From positions 3,038,001 through 3,102,000 of the forward strand of contig NZ_CP094289.1 of assembly GCF_022759505.1 (NCBI RefSeq): DNA of 64,000 nt, in the 5' to 3' direction. Below the pieces are notes generated by a model. It was given only the letters and a program-made list of their open reading frames with translations, did not search any database and was not told the DNA's origin. Origin of the DNA: Georgenia sp. TF02-10. GTDB taxonomy: Bacteria > Actinomycetota > Actinomycetes > Actinomycetales > Actinomycetaceae. Every line of letters starts with the position of its first letter. Positions within the stretch are counted from its first letter, which is position 1. A program made the translations under genes and the position numbers. Positions 24,426 through 32,915 of the stretch are shown one piece after another.

Positions 24426-25826
24426 ATGACGCCCTGGCCCGCCCCGCTCGCCCCGGGACCGCTGGACGCGACCGTCACGGTCCCCGGCTCGAAGTCGCTG
24501 ACCAACCGCTACCTCGTGCTGGCGGCCCTGGCCGAGGGGCCCACCGAGCTCGTCCGGCCGCTGCTCTCCCGGGACACCGAGCTCATGGTCGCGGCGCTGC
24601 GGGCCCTGGGCGCGAAGGTGAGCACCGGGACCGGCGCCGCCACGGACCCAGGTGGCGACGCCGCGGACCCCGACGCCGAGGTCCTGCGGGTCACCCCCGG
24701 CCCGCTGCGCGGGCCGGCCCGGGTCGACTGCGGGCTCGCCGGGACCGTCATGCGGTTCGTGCCCGCGCTCGCGGCGCTCGCCGACGGCGACGTGCACCTG
24801 GACGGCGACCCCCGCGCCCGCGAGCGCCCGATGGACCCGGTGGTCCGGGCCCTGCGCGACCTCGGCGCCGACATCGACGCGACCACCGACGGCGCCGGCC
24901 GGGCGGTGCTGCCGCTCACCGTGCACGGCACCGGCGGGCTGACCGGCGGCAGCGTCGACGTCGACGCCTCCGCCTCCAGCCAGTTCGTCTCCGCGCTGCT
25001 GCTGGCCGCCCCCGCCTTCGCCGACGGGGTGGACGTGCGCCACACCGGCCCAACCCTGCCCTCCCTGCCGCACATCGCCATGACCGTCGCCGTCCTGCGC
25101 GAGCGGGGCGTGACGGTGACCGAGCTAACCGCCGACGGCGCCGTCGTCGGGCCGGGCAGCGAGCTCGCCCCCACCCGCTGGCAGGTCTCCCCCGGCCCGG
25201 TGGCCGGCGGCCGGGTGGTCGTCGAGCCGGACCTGTCCAACGCCGGCCCGTTCCTGGCCGCCGCCCTCGCCGCCGGCGGCACCGTGCGGGTGCCCCGCTG
25301 GCCCGCGCAGACCACCCAGGCCGGCGACGCCCTCCCCGACCTCCTGGCGCAGATGGGCGCCACCGTCGTCCGGGAGGCCGGCACCCTCGCGGTGACCGGT
25401 CCGGCCGACGGGCAGATCCGCGGCCTGGACGCCGACCTGCACGACATCGGCGAGCTCACCCCCACCGTCGCCGCACTGGCCGCCCTGGCCACCAGCCCGT
25501 CCCGGCTGCACGGCGTGGGCCACCTCCGCGGCCACGAGACCGACCGGCTCGCCGCCCTCGTCGCCGAGATCAACCGGCTCGGCGGCCAGGCCCGGGAGAC
25601 CGCCGACGGCCTAGAGATCGACCCGGCGCCGCTGCACGGCGCCGTCGTGGAGAGCTACCACGACCACCGGATGGCCACCTTCGGCGCCATCGTCGGCCTG
25701 CGGGTGCCGGGGGTCAGCGTGGTGGACGTGGCGACGACGGCGAAGACCCTGCCGGACTTCCCCGGCATGTGGCGGGCCATGCTCAGCGCCGGCCCGGACC
25801 GGTCGCCGGCCGGGGCCCGGGCCTGA
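24426..25826 (+). CDS. aroA: 3-phosphoshikimate 1-carboxyvinyltransferase (EPSP synthase)
   Basis: This enzyme joins PEP to shikimate-3-phosphate in chorismate synthesis, in the cytoplasm. The 466 residues contain [16 protein letters not shown] (20-35), the [16 protein letters not shown] and [16 protein letters not shown] segments, [13 protein letters not shown] and [14 protein letters not shown] near the end. A short Ala/Asp-rich insert ([19 protein letters not shown]) follows the first repeat. It lies 30 bases after the encapsulin but has its own promoter element, so it is probably a separate unit. Confidence 0.95.
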   Translation: MTPWPAPLAPGPLDATVTVPGSKSLTNRYLVLAALAEGPTELVRPLLSRDTELMVAALRALGAKVSTGTGAATDPGGDAADPDAEVLRVTPGPLRGPARVDCGLAGTVMRFVPALAALADGDVHLDGDPRARERPMDPVVRALRDLGADIDATTDGAGRAVLPLTVHGTGGLTGGSVDVDASASSQFVSALLLAAPAFADGVDVRHTGPTLPSLPHIAMTVAVLRERGVTVTELTADGAVVGPGSELAPTRWQVSPGPVAGGRVVVEPDLSNAGPFLAAALAAGGTVRVPRWPAQTTQAGDALPDLLAQMGATVVREAGTLAVTGPADGQIRGLDADLHDIGELTPTVAALAALATSPSRLHGVGHLRGHETDRLAALVAEINRLGGQARETADGLEIDPAPLHGAVVESYHDHRMATFGAIVGLRVPGVSVVDVATTAKTLPDFPGMWRAMLSAGPDRSPAGARA

Positions 25827-25840
25827 CGGGCGAGGCGGCG

Positions 25841-25984
25841 GTGCCGGGCGTCGTGCGAGCACCGGGCGTGGACCGGGCCTCGGACATCAGGCGGGTGCCG
25901 GGCCTGGTCCGGGTGCCGGGCGTGGTCTGGCCACCGGACGTGGGCCGGGCGCCGGACGTGCGCCGAGCACCGGGCGGGGCGGCG
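25841..25984. repeat. 18-bp minisatellite (eight diverged units) between aroA and rsgA
   Basis: Eight consecutive 18-bp units run from 25841 to 25984, with a consensus near GTGCCGGGCGTGGTCCGG. All 18-base steps keep register, though individual units differ at several positions. In one frame they would encode a hexapeptide like VPGVVR, but no gene is supported. The array ends five bases before the rsgA start codon. Confidence 0.8.
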
Positions 25985-25989
25985 GCGCG

Positions 25990-27018
25990 GTGACGCCCCG
26001 GGACACCGGCACCGACGACGACCGGGTGCGGGTGCGGGCCAACCCGCGCGGCACCCGGCCCCGGACCAAGAACCGGCCGGCGCACGCCGACGCCGTCGGC
26101 GCCATGGTCCTGGCCGTGGACCGCGGCCGCTACCAGCTCCTGACCGACGACGGCACCCTGGTGGTGGGCATGAAGGCCCGCGAGCTCGGCCGGGGCGCGC
26201 GCGGCGCCGTCGTCGTCGGGGACCGCGTCGGCGTGGTGGGCGACGTCAGCGGCCGGCCGGGCACCCTGGCCCGGATCGTCCGGGTCGCCGAGCGCACCTC
26301 GGTGCTGCGCCGGTCCGCCGAGGACGACGAGGCCGCCGTCGAGCGGGTCATCGTGGCCAACGCCGACCAGCTCCTCATCGTCACCGCGCTGGCCGACCCG
26401 GAGCCGCGGCCGCGGATGGTGGACCGGTGCCTGGTCGCCGCCTACGACGCCGGCATGGAGCCGGTGCTGTGCCTGACCAAGGCCGACCTCGCCGACCCGG
26501 CCCCGTTCCTGGCCCGGTACGCCCCGCTGCACGTGCCCGCGCTGACCACCGCGCTGGCGGACGGGCAGGTCCGCGGGCTGGACGCCGTGCGGGAGCGGCT
26601 GGCCGGGCGCACCTCGGTGCTCATCGGCCACTCCGGGGTCGGGAAGTCCACGCTGGTCAACGCGCTGGTGCCGGCGGCCGGCCGGGCCACCGGGGACGTC
26701 AACGTGGTCACCGGCCGCGGCCGGCACACCTCCTCCTCCGCGGTCGCCCTCGCGCTGCCCGACGGCGGGTGGGTCATCGACACCCCGGGCGTGCGCTCGT
26801 TCGGGCTCAGCCACGTCGACGCCGACAGCCTGCTGCGCGCCTTCCCGGACTTGGCCGCCGTCGCGGCGGACTGCCCGCGCGGGTGCACCCACGCCGCCGA
26901 CGCCCCGGACTGCGCGCTGGACGAGTGGGTGGCCGACGGCCGCGCCGGGCCGGCCGGCACCGCCCGCCTGGAGTCCTTCCGCCGGCTGCTGGCGGCGCGG
27001 ACCGGGACCGACGCCTGA
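25990..27018 (+). CDS. rsgA: Ribosome small-subunit-dependent GTPase A (RsgA)
   Basis: This 342-residue circularly permuted GTPase assists late 30S maturation. It has an N-terminal OB-fold (GAMVLAVDRGRYQLLT...RGAVVVGDRVGVV), then G4 (LTKADL), G1 (GHSGVGKSTLVNAL, near residue 212) and G3 (DTPGVRSFGL). The C-terminal zinc knuckle reads CPRGCTHAADAPDC (near 295). The basic N-terminal NPRGTRPRTKNRP is typical of actinobacterial RsgA. GTG 25990 sits directly after the minisatellite; no clear ribosome site is visible. It is followed by hisN. Confidence 0.94.
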   Translation: MTPRDTGTDDDRVRVRANPRGTRPRTKNRPAHADAVGAMVLAVDRGRYQLLTDDGTLVVGMKARELGRGARGAVVVGDRVGVVGDVSGRPGTLARIVRVAERTSVLRRSAEDDEAAVERVIVANADQLLIVTALADPEPRPRMVDRCLVAAYDAGMEPVLCLTKADLADPAPFLARYAPLHVPALTTALADGQVRGLDAVRERLAGRTSVLIGHSGVGKSTLVNALVPAAGRATGDVNVVTGRGRHTSSSAVALALPDGGWVIDTPGVRSFGLSHVDADSLLRAFPDLAAVAADCPRGCTHAADAPDCALDEWVADGRAGPAGTARLESFRRLLAARTGTDA

Positions 27019-27034
27019 CCGCGGGCCGGGGCGA

Positions 27035-27040
27035 TACGGT
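27035..27040 (+). promoter_or_regulatory. -10 element (TACGGT) of hisN
   Basis: TACGGT ends seven bases before ATG 27048, again predicting transcription start at or beside the ATG and a leaderless mRNA. Confidence 0.45.
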
Positions 27041-27047
27041 GCCGGGC

Positions 27048-27848
27048 ATGACCCGTGCGAGCCGCTACACCGACGACCTGCGCCTCGCGCACGTCATCGC
27101 CGACCAGGTCGACGGCCAGACGATGGCCCGCTTCGGCGCCCAGGACCTGCGGGTGGAGACGAAGCCGGACCTGACGCCGGTCACCGACGCGGACCGCTCC
27201 GCGGAGGAGATCATCCGCGGCCAGCTGGGCCGGACCCGGCAGCGGGACGCGATCGTCGGGGAGGAGTTCGGCAGCACCGGCCACTCCTCGCGCCAGTGGG
27301 TTCTCGACCCCATCGACGGGACCAAGAACTTCGTCCGCGGCGTGCCGGTGTGGGCCACGCTCATCGGCCTGGTGGAGGACGGGGAGGCGGTGCTCGGCGT
27401 CGTCTCCGCCCCCGCCCTGAACCGGCGGTGGTGGGCCGCGAAGGGCGCCGGCGCCTGGACCGGCCGGTCCCTCTCCGCGGCGCGCCAGCTGCACGTCTCG
27501 GCGGTGGCCGACCTGGCCGACGCCTCGCTGAGCTACTCCAGCCTGGACGGCTGGGCCGAGCGGGGCAGCCTGCGCGCCTTCCTCGGCCTGGCCCAGCAGG
27601 TGTGGCGCACCCGGGCCTACGGGGACTTCTGGTCCTACATGCTCGTGGCCGAGGGCGCCGTCGACGTCGCCTGCGAGCCGGACCTCCAGCTCTACGACAT
27701 GGCGGCCCTCGTCCCGGTCGTGACCGAGGCGGGCGGCCGGTTCACCGGTCTGGACGGCGCGGACGGCCCGTGGAGCGGCAGCGCCGTCGCCAGCAACGGG
27801 GTGCTGCACGAGGCGGTGCTGCGCCAGCTGACCGGCGAGGTCGACTGA
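27048..27848 (+). CDS. hisN: Histidinol-phosphatase HisN (inositol monophosphatase fold)
   Basis: This enzyme removes phosphate from histidinol phosphate in histidine synthesis. The 266 residues carry the metal motifs of the IMPase superfamily: GEEFG (residues about 72-76), VLDPIDGTKNFVRGVPVWATLIGL (about 85-108) and LQLYDMAALVPVVTEAGG near the C-terminus. The order rsgA-hisN next to sigR and aroA is common in actinobacteria and supports HisN over a general inositol phosphatase. Confidence 0.9.
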   Translation: MTRASRYTDDLRLAHVIADQVDGQTMARFGAQDLRVETKPDLTPVTDADRSAEEIIRGQLGRTRQRDAIVGEEFGSTGHSSRQWVLDPIDGTKNFVRGVPVWATLIGLVEDGEAVLGVVSAPALNRRWWAAKGAGAWTGRSLSAARQLHVSAVADLADASLSYSSLDGWAERGSLRAFLGLAQQVWRTRAYGDFWSYMLVAEGAVDVACEPDLQLYDMAALVPVVTEAGGRFTGLDGADGPWSGSAVASNGVLHEAVLRQLTGEVD

Positions 27849-28263
27849 CCGCCCGGCGTCGGCGTCAGCTGCGGTCAGGCCCGCACCTGTCGCCAGCTAT
27901 GCCCAGAGCCCACGTGCCTGCGAGCACCCGGCCAGCCCGTCTCCCCGCGCGCAGCGAGCCTTGGACACGCCGGCACGCAGCCGGGAACAACGCGTCCGTG
28001 TCGCGGTCGCCCGGTTCTTCCGGGACGCGACCGCCCGGGGCGAGCAGGCCGTGTCGGATCCTGAGTGTTTCGCCCGACTCGCTGACCCGCAACTACTTGG
28101 CGGCGCGCTGGTCCCACCGTCACCAGCCGGGCAGTCTTCGACGGCGTCACCTCCTTCGTGCCCGCGGGCGAGGGTGGTACGAACGCAGCACCCCGCGGAT
28201 ACGCGGCGAGCTGACCGGTCGCGGGGTCATCGGGAACCGGTGCGCACCTACCGAGTAAGGGGA
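27849..28263. other. Degenerate intergenic region after hisN
   Basis: About 415 bases hold no gene I can support. A plus-strand reading (VRVAVARFFRDATARGEQAV, from about 27990) looks protein-like for some 40 residues and then loses sense, so this may be the remnant of a lost gene. Composition becomes more mixed toward the IS fragment. Confidence 0.35.
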
Positions 28264-28479
28264 TCACACTTGACCCACGGTGACTTGCTCGGCGGGGTCC
28301 GGCAAGGGCGGACCGGTCAGCATCCGACGAGTCGTCGACCGGCCCATCCCCGTCACCCAGATCACCTCGTCGAGGATCTCCGCTTTCTCAGCCTTGCTCG
28401 CTCCCCGGTACGCGGTACGGAGCTTGTTCGTCACACGAAGCCTCGCGGCCATCGATGTCTTGCCTTCCACATCAGGCAA
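28264..28479 (-). pseudogene. N-terminal fragment of an integrase-type transposase
   Basis: The 71 codons include RLRVTNKLRTAYRGASKAEK followed by an EILDEVIWVTGMGRSTTRRML helix-turn-helix, as at the N-terminus of DDE integrase-like transposases of actinobacterial IS elements. The reading ends after about 60 conserved residues; the catalytic domain is gone. Two 23-bp direct repeats just upstream (28484-28541) look like the element's end. The exact IS family is not certain. Confidence 0.6.
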
Positions 28480-28483
28480 GCAT

Positions 28484-28541
28484 CGCGCTCAAAGAATCTG
28501 AGGCACCAACCCCGCCCACGCGCTCAAACTAGATGAGGCAC
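28484..28541. repeat. Two 23-bp direct repeats at the IS remnant end
   Basis: Positions 28484-28506 and 28519-28541 share CGCGCTCAAA and GAGGCAC around a variable six-base centre, with starts 35 bases apart. Repeated sites of this kind near a transposase start suit transposase-binding sites at the element's end. Confidence 0.6.
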
Positions 28542-28613
28542 GTCGAGCCCTTGCAGGACACCACGGGTCCTGGTAGCGTCGCACGCCAACGGAAAGCTGA
28601 TACGAACTTGGGC

Positions 28614-28647
28614 GAAGAACATCGGAACTAGAAGAACATCGGAACTA
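28614..28647 (+). repeat. 17-bp tandem duplication before the lipoprotein gene
   Basis: GAAGAACATCGGAACTA occurs twice without a gap (28614-28630 and 28631-28647). The last A of the second copy is the first base of the ATG, so the duplication lies exactly in the ribosome-binding region. Confidence 0.85.
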
Positions 28648-29219
28648 TGAGACGACGGACGAAGGCCGTGTCAGTGCTTGCCATCGGACTGCTGATGGCT
28701 GGCGTTGTGGGATGCTCCGGGTCCGAGACTCCCCCGGAAGCATCCGCGACACCCTCCGCCGCCGAGACTCCAGCGTCCCCAGCGTCATCCACCGATCCGG
28801 AGACCGAGACCTACCTCAGTTTCGACCCGGATCTGATCGCCGAGTTCCTCGAAGAGCGTGATCGCGAAGCCCCGGGGGACACGCACCTCAGCCGACGCCT
28901 GATCGCCGAGGAATTTTCAGGATCGCAGACGTTCGATCTGCCACCCGTCGGGACCGAGATCGTCAACTACCGAGCTACCGTCGTCTGTCGCTCTGACAAC
29001 TCTTCGAGCGATTTTGACACAATCGACGTCAAATTCGAGACGTCTTCCACCGAGCTGATCGGCATCCGCGGACAGGCGTGCGGGACTCTCTCCGTGCCGA
29101 CCATCGAACCGCCCGATGGGCTCATCCGTGATCCAGGCATCACGGCCATCCACGTCACAGCCCCTGCCTCGACTCAGATCGTGCTCATCGTGCACGAACT
29201 CGCCGGAGAATCACAGTAG
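28647..29219 (+). CDS. Putative secreted lipoprotein, unknown function
   Basis: This 190-residue protein has a typical lipoprotein signal (MRRRTKAVSVLAIGLLMAGV then VGCSG, lipidated Cys at 23). A Ser/Thr/Pro/Glu-rich linker follows to about residue 50, then a small domain with two cysteines (VVCRSDN and GQACGTL) that may form a disulfide. I do not recognise the domain. Base composition is clearly lower in GC than in the chromosome around it, and an IS fragment lies next to it, so it is probably acquired. Confidence 0.75.
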   Translation: MRRRTKAVSVLAIGLLMAGVVGCSGSETPPEASATPSAAETPASPASSTDPETETYLSFDPDLIAEFLEERDREAPGDTHLSRRLIAEEFSGSQTFDLPPVGTEIVNYRATVVCRSDNSSSDFDTIDVKFETSSTELIGIRGQACGTLSVPTIEPPDGLIRDPGITAIHVTAPASTQIVLIVHELAGESQ

Positions 29220-29272
29220 GAGGGATGCAGTGAGGGTCCATTGATGGGCCTTTCTCGTCCCGTGCCAGAACG

Positions 29273-29878
29273 TCACGGTTGCGCAGGAACCTCGATCGAC
29301 ATCACGCAGTTCTTCAACCCTTTGGGCCGGACGTAGGTGAAGCCGAGTCGTTCGTAGAGCCGGCGGGTGCCGTTGTAGAGGAATGACGAGGACATCTTCT
29401 TGGTCTGGTCTGTCAGGTCGTGCGGATAGGCCTCCACCGCACCGCCACCGGCCCGCGCGATGAGGTCGAGGGCGCCCCGGATCGCGAGCTCGGTGATGCC
29501 CCGGCGGCGGTACCTCTTGTCCACGAAGACGCACGTGATCCGGTAGTCCGGGTCGCCGTCCTTCTCGGCGTCGTACTGCTTGCGATGGTGAATGTTCGGC
29601 AGCTCGGTCGGCGGGCCGTACTCCGCCCACGCGATCGCCTGCTCGCCGTCCATCACCAGCGCCGCATGAGCCTGCCCGGCCTCGACCAGCCGCTTCTTCA
29701 TCATGCGGTTGCCCTCATACCCCGGCTCCCGGTCGGCACGATCGGGGTGGAAGTAGGAGCACCAGCACCCGCCGAAGATCCCGTTGTGCCGCTCCACCAG
29801 ACCCGCAAACGCCTCCCACGTGCGTGGGCTCAGCGGTTCGATCCGGTAGCCGTCCACGGCGTGCGCCTGGCTGCTCAT
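29273..29878 (-). CDS. GNAT-family N-acetyltransferase
   Basis: This 201-residue protein has a GNAT fold with an acetyl-CoA loop (YRITCVFVDKRYRRRGITELAIRGALDLIARAGGGAVEAYP) and a C-terminal LYERLGFTYVRPKG. The N-terminal half (LVERHNGIFGGCWCSYFHPD) matches a frequent actinobacterial GNAT group with a GCWC segment. Substrate is unknown. ATG 29878 (MSSQAHAVDGYRIEPL) was chosen because similarity begins there; an upstream in-frame Met has no support. Confidence 0.82.
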   Translation of the reverse strand: MSSQAHAVDGYRIEPLSPRTWEAFAGLVERHNGIFGGCWCSYFHPDRADREPGYEGNRMMKKRLVEAGQAHAALVMDGEQAIAWAEYGPPTELPNIHHRKQYDAEKDGDPDYRITCVFVDKRYRRRGITELAIRGALDLIARAGGGAVEAYPHDLTDQTKKMSSSFLYNGTRRLYERLGFTYVRPKGLKNCVMSIEVPAQP

Positions 29879-30138
29879 GACCGGACAGGACTGGTTACGG
29901 ACGGTCCGCGGCCGGGTCCAGCAGACCGCCGGTGCCCACGGTGCGTCCCGGAGCGGACCCGCACATGGGAACCGTCGAAGCACCACGTCTCGATGGCCTC
30001 GATGCTCTCCCGGTCGGCGCGGTCGAACGGGACGTCCACGTCGAGAGCGAGCGGGTCGCCCGATGCGTCTGCGCAGGAGCCGCCGAGAGAGACGACGTTG
30101 TTCACGATGACCTTCCGCAGCGCGACGACCTCCTTCAT
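29875..30138 (-). pseudogene. Truncated dihydrofolate reductase/RibD-C family gene
   Basis: The first 50 or so residues (LRKVIVNNVVSLGGSCADAS then DPLALDVDVPFDRADRESIEA) match the N-terminus of RibD-C/dihydrofolate reductase-like proteins. Similarity stops near 29982 and the reading then runs into unrelated sequence up to the GNAT gene. Such proteins are normally near 190 residues, so this is a decayed or deleted gene. Confidence 0.6.
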
Positions 30139-30213
30139 CGTTCGGTCGTGAGTGGGCGTGATGCCGGAGCCCCCGCTAGGCCCAAGGTCTGCGGAGCTCG
30201 GACCTCTCAGTGC

Positions 30214-32421
30214 TCAGGCGAGGCGATCGCCCGGCCCCAGCGCCGCGCGCACCGCCGCGACGAGCGAGAGCAGGCGGGCCGAGCCGGGCAGGTCCTCCAC
30301 CAGCACGACCTGCTCGGCGCCGTCGGCCAGCGGCAGCCGCCAGTTGGGGTACTCGGTGTCGGTGCCGGGCTGGTTCTGCGCGCGCCGCTCCCCGACGGCG
30401 TCCGTGAGGGAGACCCCGACCAGCACCGCCGGGGTGGCCACGACGTAGGCGTGCAGGGCCTCGACCAGCTCCCGCTCGGTCGGGTCCGCCCCCACCAGGC
30501 CGTGCTCGCGCAGCCGCTCGGTCATCCGCTCGCGCTCGGTGCGGGCCTCCGCCCGCACCTGCGCCACCGGCGCGGTGAGCAGCCCGAGCCGCTCCCGCAG
30601 GTCCACGTGCTCCTCGGCCAGGTACCCCGCCACCGGCGGGAGGTCGTGGGTGTCGACGGTGGCCAGGACGAGCTCGCGGTAGTCCTGCGGCTGCAGCGGC
30701 CAGCCGGCCTCGTCCTTCTCGAACCACAGCACCGAGGTGCCCAGCACCCCCCGCTCGGCGAGGTAGCCGCGCACCCACGGCTCCACGGTGCCCAGGTCCT
30801 CGCCGATGACGACGGCGCCGGCCCGGGCGGCCTCGAGCGCCAGCACCCCGACCATCGCCTCGTGGTCGTAGCGCACGTAGGTCCCGTCCTCGGCGCCCAT
30901 CCCGTCCGGGATCCACCACAGCCGGAACAGGCCCATGATGTGGTCCACCCGGAGCGCCCCGGCGTGCCGCAGCACCGTGCGGGCCATCTGCCGCAGCGGC
31001 GCGTAGGCGGACCGGGCCAGGACGTCCGGCCGCCACGGCGGCTGGTGCCAGTTCTGGCCCTGCTGGTTGTACATGTCCGGCGGCGCGCCCACCCCGATGC
31101 CCCGGGCGAACGCGTCCCGGTCGGCCCAGGCGTCGGCGCTGTCCGGGTGGACCCCGACGGCCAGGTCGTGCATCACCCCCAGACCCATGCCGGCGTCCCG
31201 GGCGGCGCGCTGGGCGCGGGCGAGCTGCTCGTCCGCCACCCACTGCAGCCACACGTAGAAGTCGACCCGGTCGGCGAGCTCGCGGCGCTGCCGGGCCACG
31301 AACGGGGAACGGACGTCGCGGAGCTCGGCCGGCCAGGGCTGGCCGGCGTAGCGCTCCTGCAGCGCGCACCACAGCGCGAAGTCCGCCAGGCCCTGCCCCT
31401 CCTCGGTGTGGAAGGCGTCGAGCGAGCGCTGCCGGGACCGGCTCCGCGGCGCGGCGTGGATGACCTCCAGCGCCTGCCGCTTCGCCGCCCAGGCCGCGTC
31501 CCGGTCCAGCGGGGCGTTGGTGGTGTTGGCCGGCCGGACCTCCTGCGCCGCCCACTCCACCAGGGCCCGCTCGGGGCCGCTGAGGTAGGCGGTCTCGCGG
31601 ATGTCCTCGGGTCGGACGTAGAGCGGGTTGACGAACCGCCGGCTCACCGGCAGGTAGGGCGAGGGCGTCATCGGCCCGACCGGCTCGGCGGCGTGCAGGG
31701 GGTTGATGAGCAGGAAGTCGGCGCCGACCTCGCCGAAGAAGCTGGTCAGCTCGGCCAGGTCGGCGAGGTCGCCGATCCCCCAGGACCGGCGGGACCGGAC
31801 CGAGTACAGCTGGGCCATCACCCCCCAGCCCCGGCCGGTGGCCAGGGCCGGACGGGGCAGCCGGTCCGGCGTGACGGCGAGGGCCGTGGTCGCGACGGCC
31901 GAGACGCCGCCGTCGGGGCCGGCCGGGGCGCCGCCGTCGTCCGCACCCGCGGCACCGCCGCCGACGACGGCCCGGACCTCGTGCCAGCCCAGCGGCAGGT
32001 CGGCGGGCAGCACGAAGGTCGCCCGGCCGGTCAGCACCCCGTCGACGTCCCGCGGCGGCACCCAGGCGTCGCGCTGCACCAGCTCCCGGGTGCCGCCGTC
32101 CTCCAGGTGGACCCGGACGGACACGGCAGCGCCGTCGGGCACGTGGACCGGCAGGTCGTGCTCGCGGCCCTGGCGCACCACGACGGACGGCGGCAGGGTC
32201 GCCCGCCAGGGGTCCAGGTCGACGTCGGCCAGGGCGGCGGCGACCTCGTCCTCGGTCCGTGCCGGCACGCCGAGGGCGGCGAGCACCGCGCGGATGGTGC
32301 CGGCGCCGACCTGCCGGTGCCGGCCGGTGTAGTCGGTGAACTCGGTGGCCACCCCGAGCGAGCGGGCGAGCCGGCGGAGGGAGTCGGTGGGGGCCTCGGC
32401 CGGCGCCGCGGTGGTGGTCAT
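30214..32421 (-). CDS. malQ: 4-alpha-glucanotransferase (amylomaltase, GH77)
   Basis: MalQ transfers maltooligosaccharide segments between glucans in maltose/glycogen metabolism. The 735-residue protein has an actinobacterial N-terminal beta-domain extension (about 1-200). The GH77 barrel follows (GRGWGVMAQLYSVRSRRSWG, INPLHAAEP) with the catalytic set LRVDHIMG (Asp nucleophile), VIGEDLGTV (Glu acid/base) and ATVDTHDLPP (Asp). An Ala/Gly-rich stretch (GGGAAGADDGGAPAGPDGG) sits between the domains. ATG 32421 follows an AGGAGCACG-type site. Confidence 0.94.
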   Translation of the reverse strand: MTTTAAPAEAPTDSLRRLARSLGVATEFTDYTGRHRQVGAGTIRAVLAALGVPARTEDEVAAALADVDLDPWRATLPPSVVVRQGREHDLPVHVPDGAAVSVRVHLEDGGTRELVQRDAWVPPRDVDGVLTGRATFVLPADLPLGWHEVRAVVGGGAAGADDGGAPAGPDGGVSAVATTALAVTPDRLPRPALATGRGWGVMAQLYSVRSRRSWGIGDLADLAELTSFFGEVGADFLLINPLHAAEPVGPMTPSPYLPVSRRFVNPLYVRPEDIRETAYLSGPERALVEWAAQEVRPANTTNAPLDRDAAWAAKRQALEVIHAAPRSRSRQRSLDAFHTEEGQGLADFALWCALQERYAGQPWPAELRDVRSPFVARQRRELADRVDFYVWLQWVADEQLARAQRAARDAGMGLGVMHDLAVGVHPDSADAWADRDAFARGIGVGAPPDMYNQQGQNWHQPPWRPDVLARSAYAPLRQMARTVLRHAGALRVDHIMGLFRLWWIPDGMGAEDGTYVRYDHEAMVGVLALEAARAGAVVIGEDLGTVEPWVRGYLAERGVLGTSVLWFEKDEAGWPLQPQDYRELVLATVDTHDLPPVAGYLAEEHVDLRERLGLLTAPVAQVRAEARTERERMTERLREHGLVGADPTERELVEALHAYVVATPAVLVGVSLTDAVGERRAQNQPGTDTEYPNWRLPLADGAEQVVLVEDLPGSARLLSLVAAVRAALGPGDRLA

Positions 32422-32491
32422 CGTGCTCCTTGCTGGCAGGCGCGGGCGCGGCCCGTCTCGGCGGGCGGCCAGGGGGCCGGGGGCGGGTTGG

Positions 32492-32722
32492 TCAGAGCAG
32501 GCGGGAGATCTGGTCGGCCAGGTCGTCGGCCTCCGGGCCGACGACGACCTGGACGACCCGGCCGGCGCGGACGACGCCGAAGGCACCGGCGGTCTTGAGG
32601 TCGCGCTCGCCGACGGCGGCGGGGTCGCGCACCTCCACCCGGAGCCGGGTGATGCACGGCTCGACCTCGACGATGTTCCCGGCGCCGCCCAGCGCGTTCA
32701 GGATCGCCTCCGGCTTGCTCAT
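32492..32722 (-). CDS. Stand-alone PTS glucose-type EIIB protein
   Basis: This 76-residue EIIB domain of the glucose/sucrose PTS family has its phospho-cysteine in VEPCITRLRVEV. It relays phosphate from an EIIA to the sugar bound by EIIC. Here EIIB is a separate small protein rather than part of an EIICB; no EIIC or EIIA is nearby. It is divergent from ptsI, so both probably share a control region (32723-32915). Confidence 0.88.
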   Translation of the reverse strand: MSKPEAILNALGGAGNIVEVEPCITRLRVEVRDPAAVGERDLKTAGAFGVVRAGRVVQVVVGPEADDLADQISRLL

Positions 32723-32915
32723 GACACTCCTTCGTCTGGGTGGTCGCCCGGCCTCGCGAGGCCCGGCCCTCTGCCGCCGAGCCTACCGGCGCGGGGGCGG
32801 CGGGCACGTGGTGGACGGCCCGGCGTCGGCCGGCACGGCCGGCCGCCCCCTCGGTCCCGGGCCGACCCGCCGCCCGCGCGGCATGATGTCCTGTAGCCGT
32901 CCGACGAGGAGGAAC

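Noticed and set aside
25769-25993. A small gene encoding the hexapeptide array between aroA and rsgA
   Set aside because: It overlaps aroA and rsgA in other frames, has no ribosome site and its only feature is the DNA repeat.
29932-32598. An 888-codon plus-strand frame opposite malQ
   Set aside because: It is a shadow of malQ, whose catalytic motifs are intact on the other strand.
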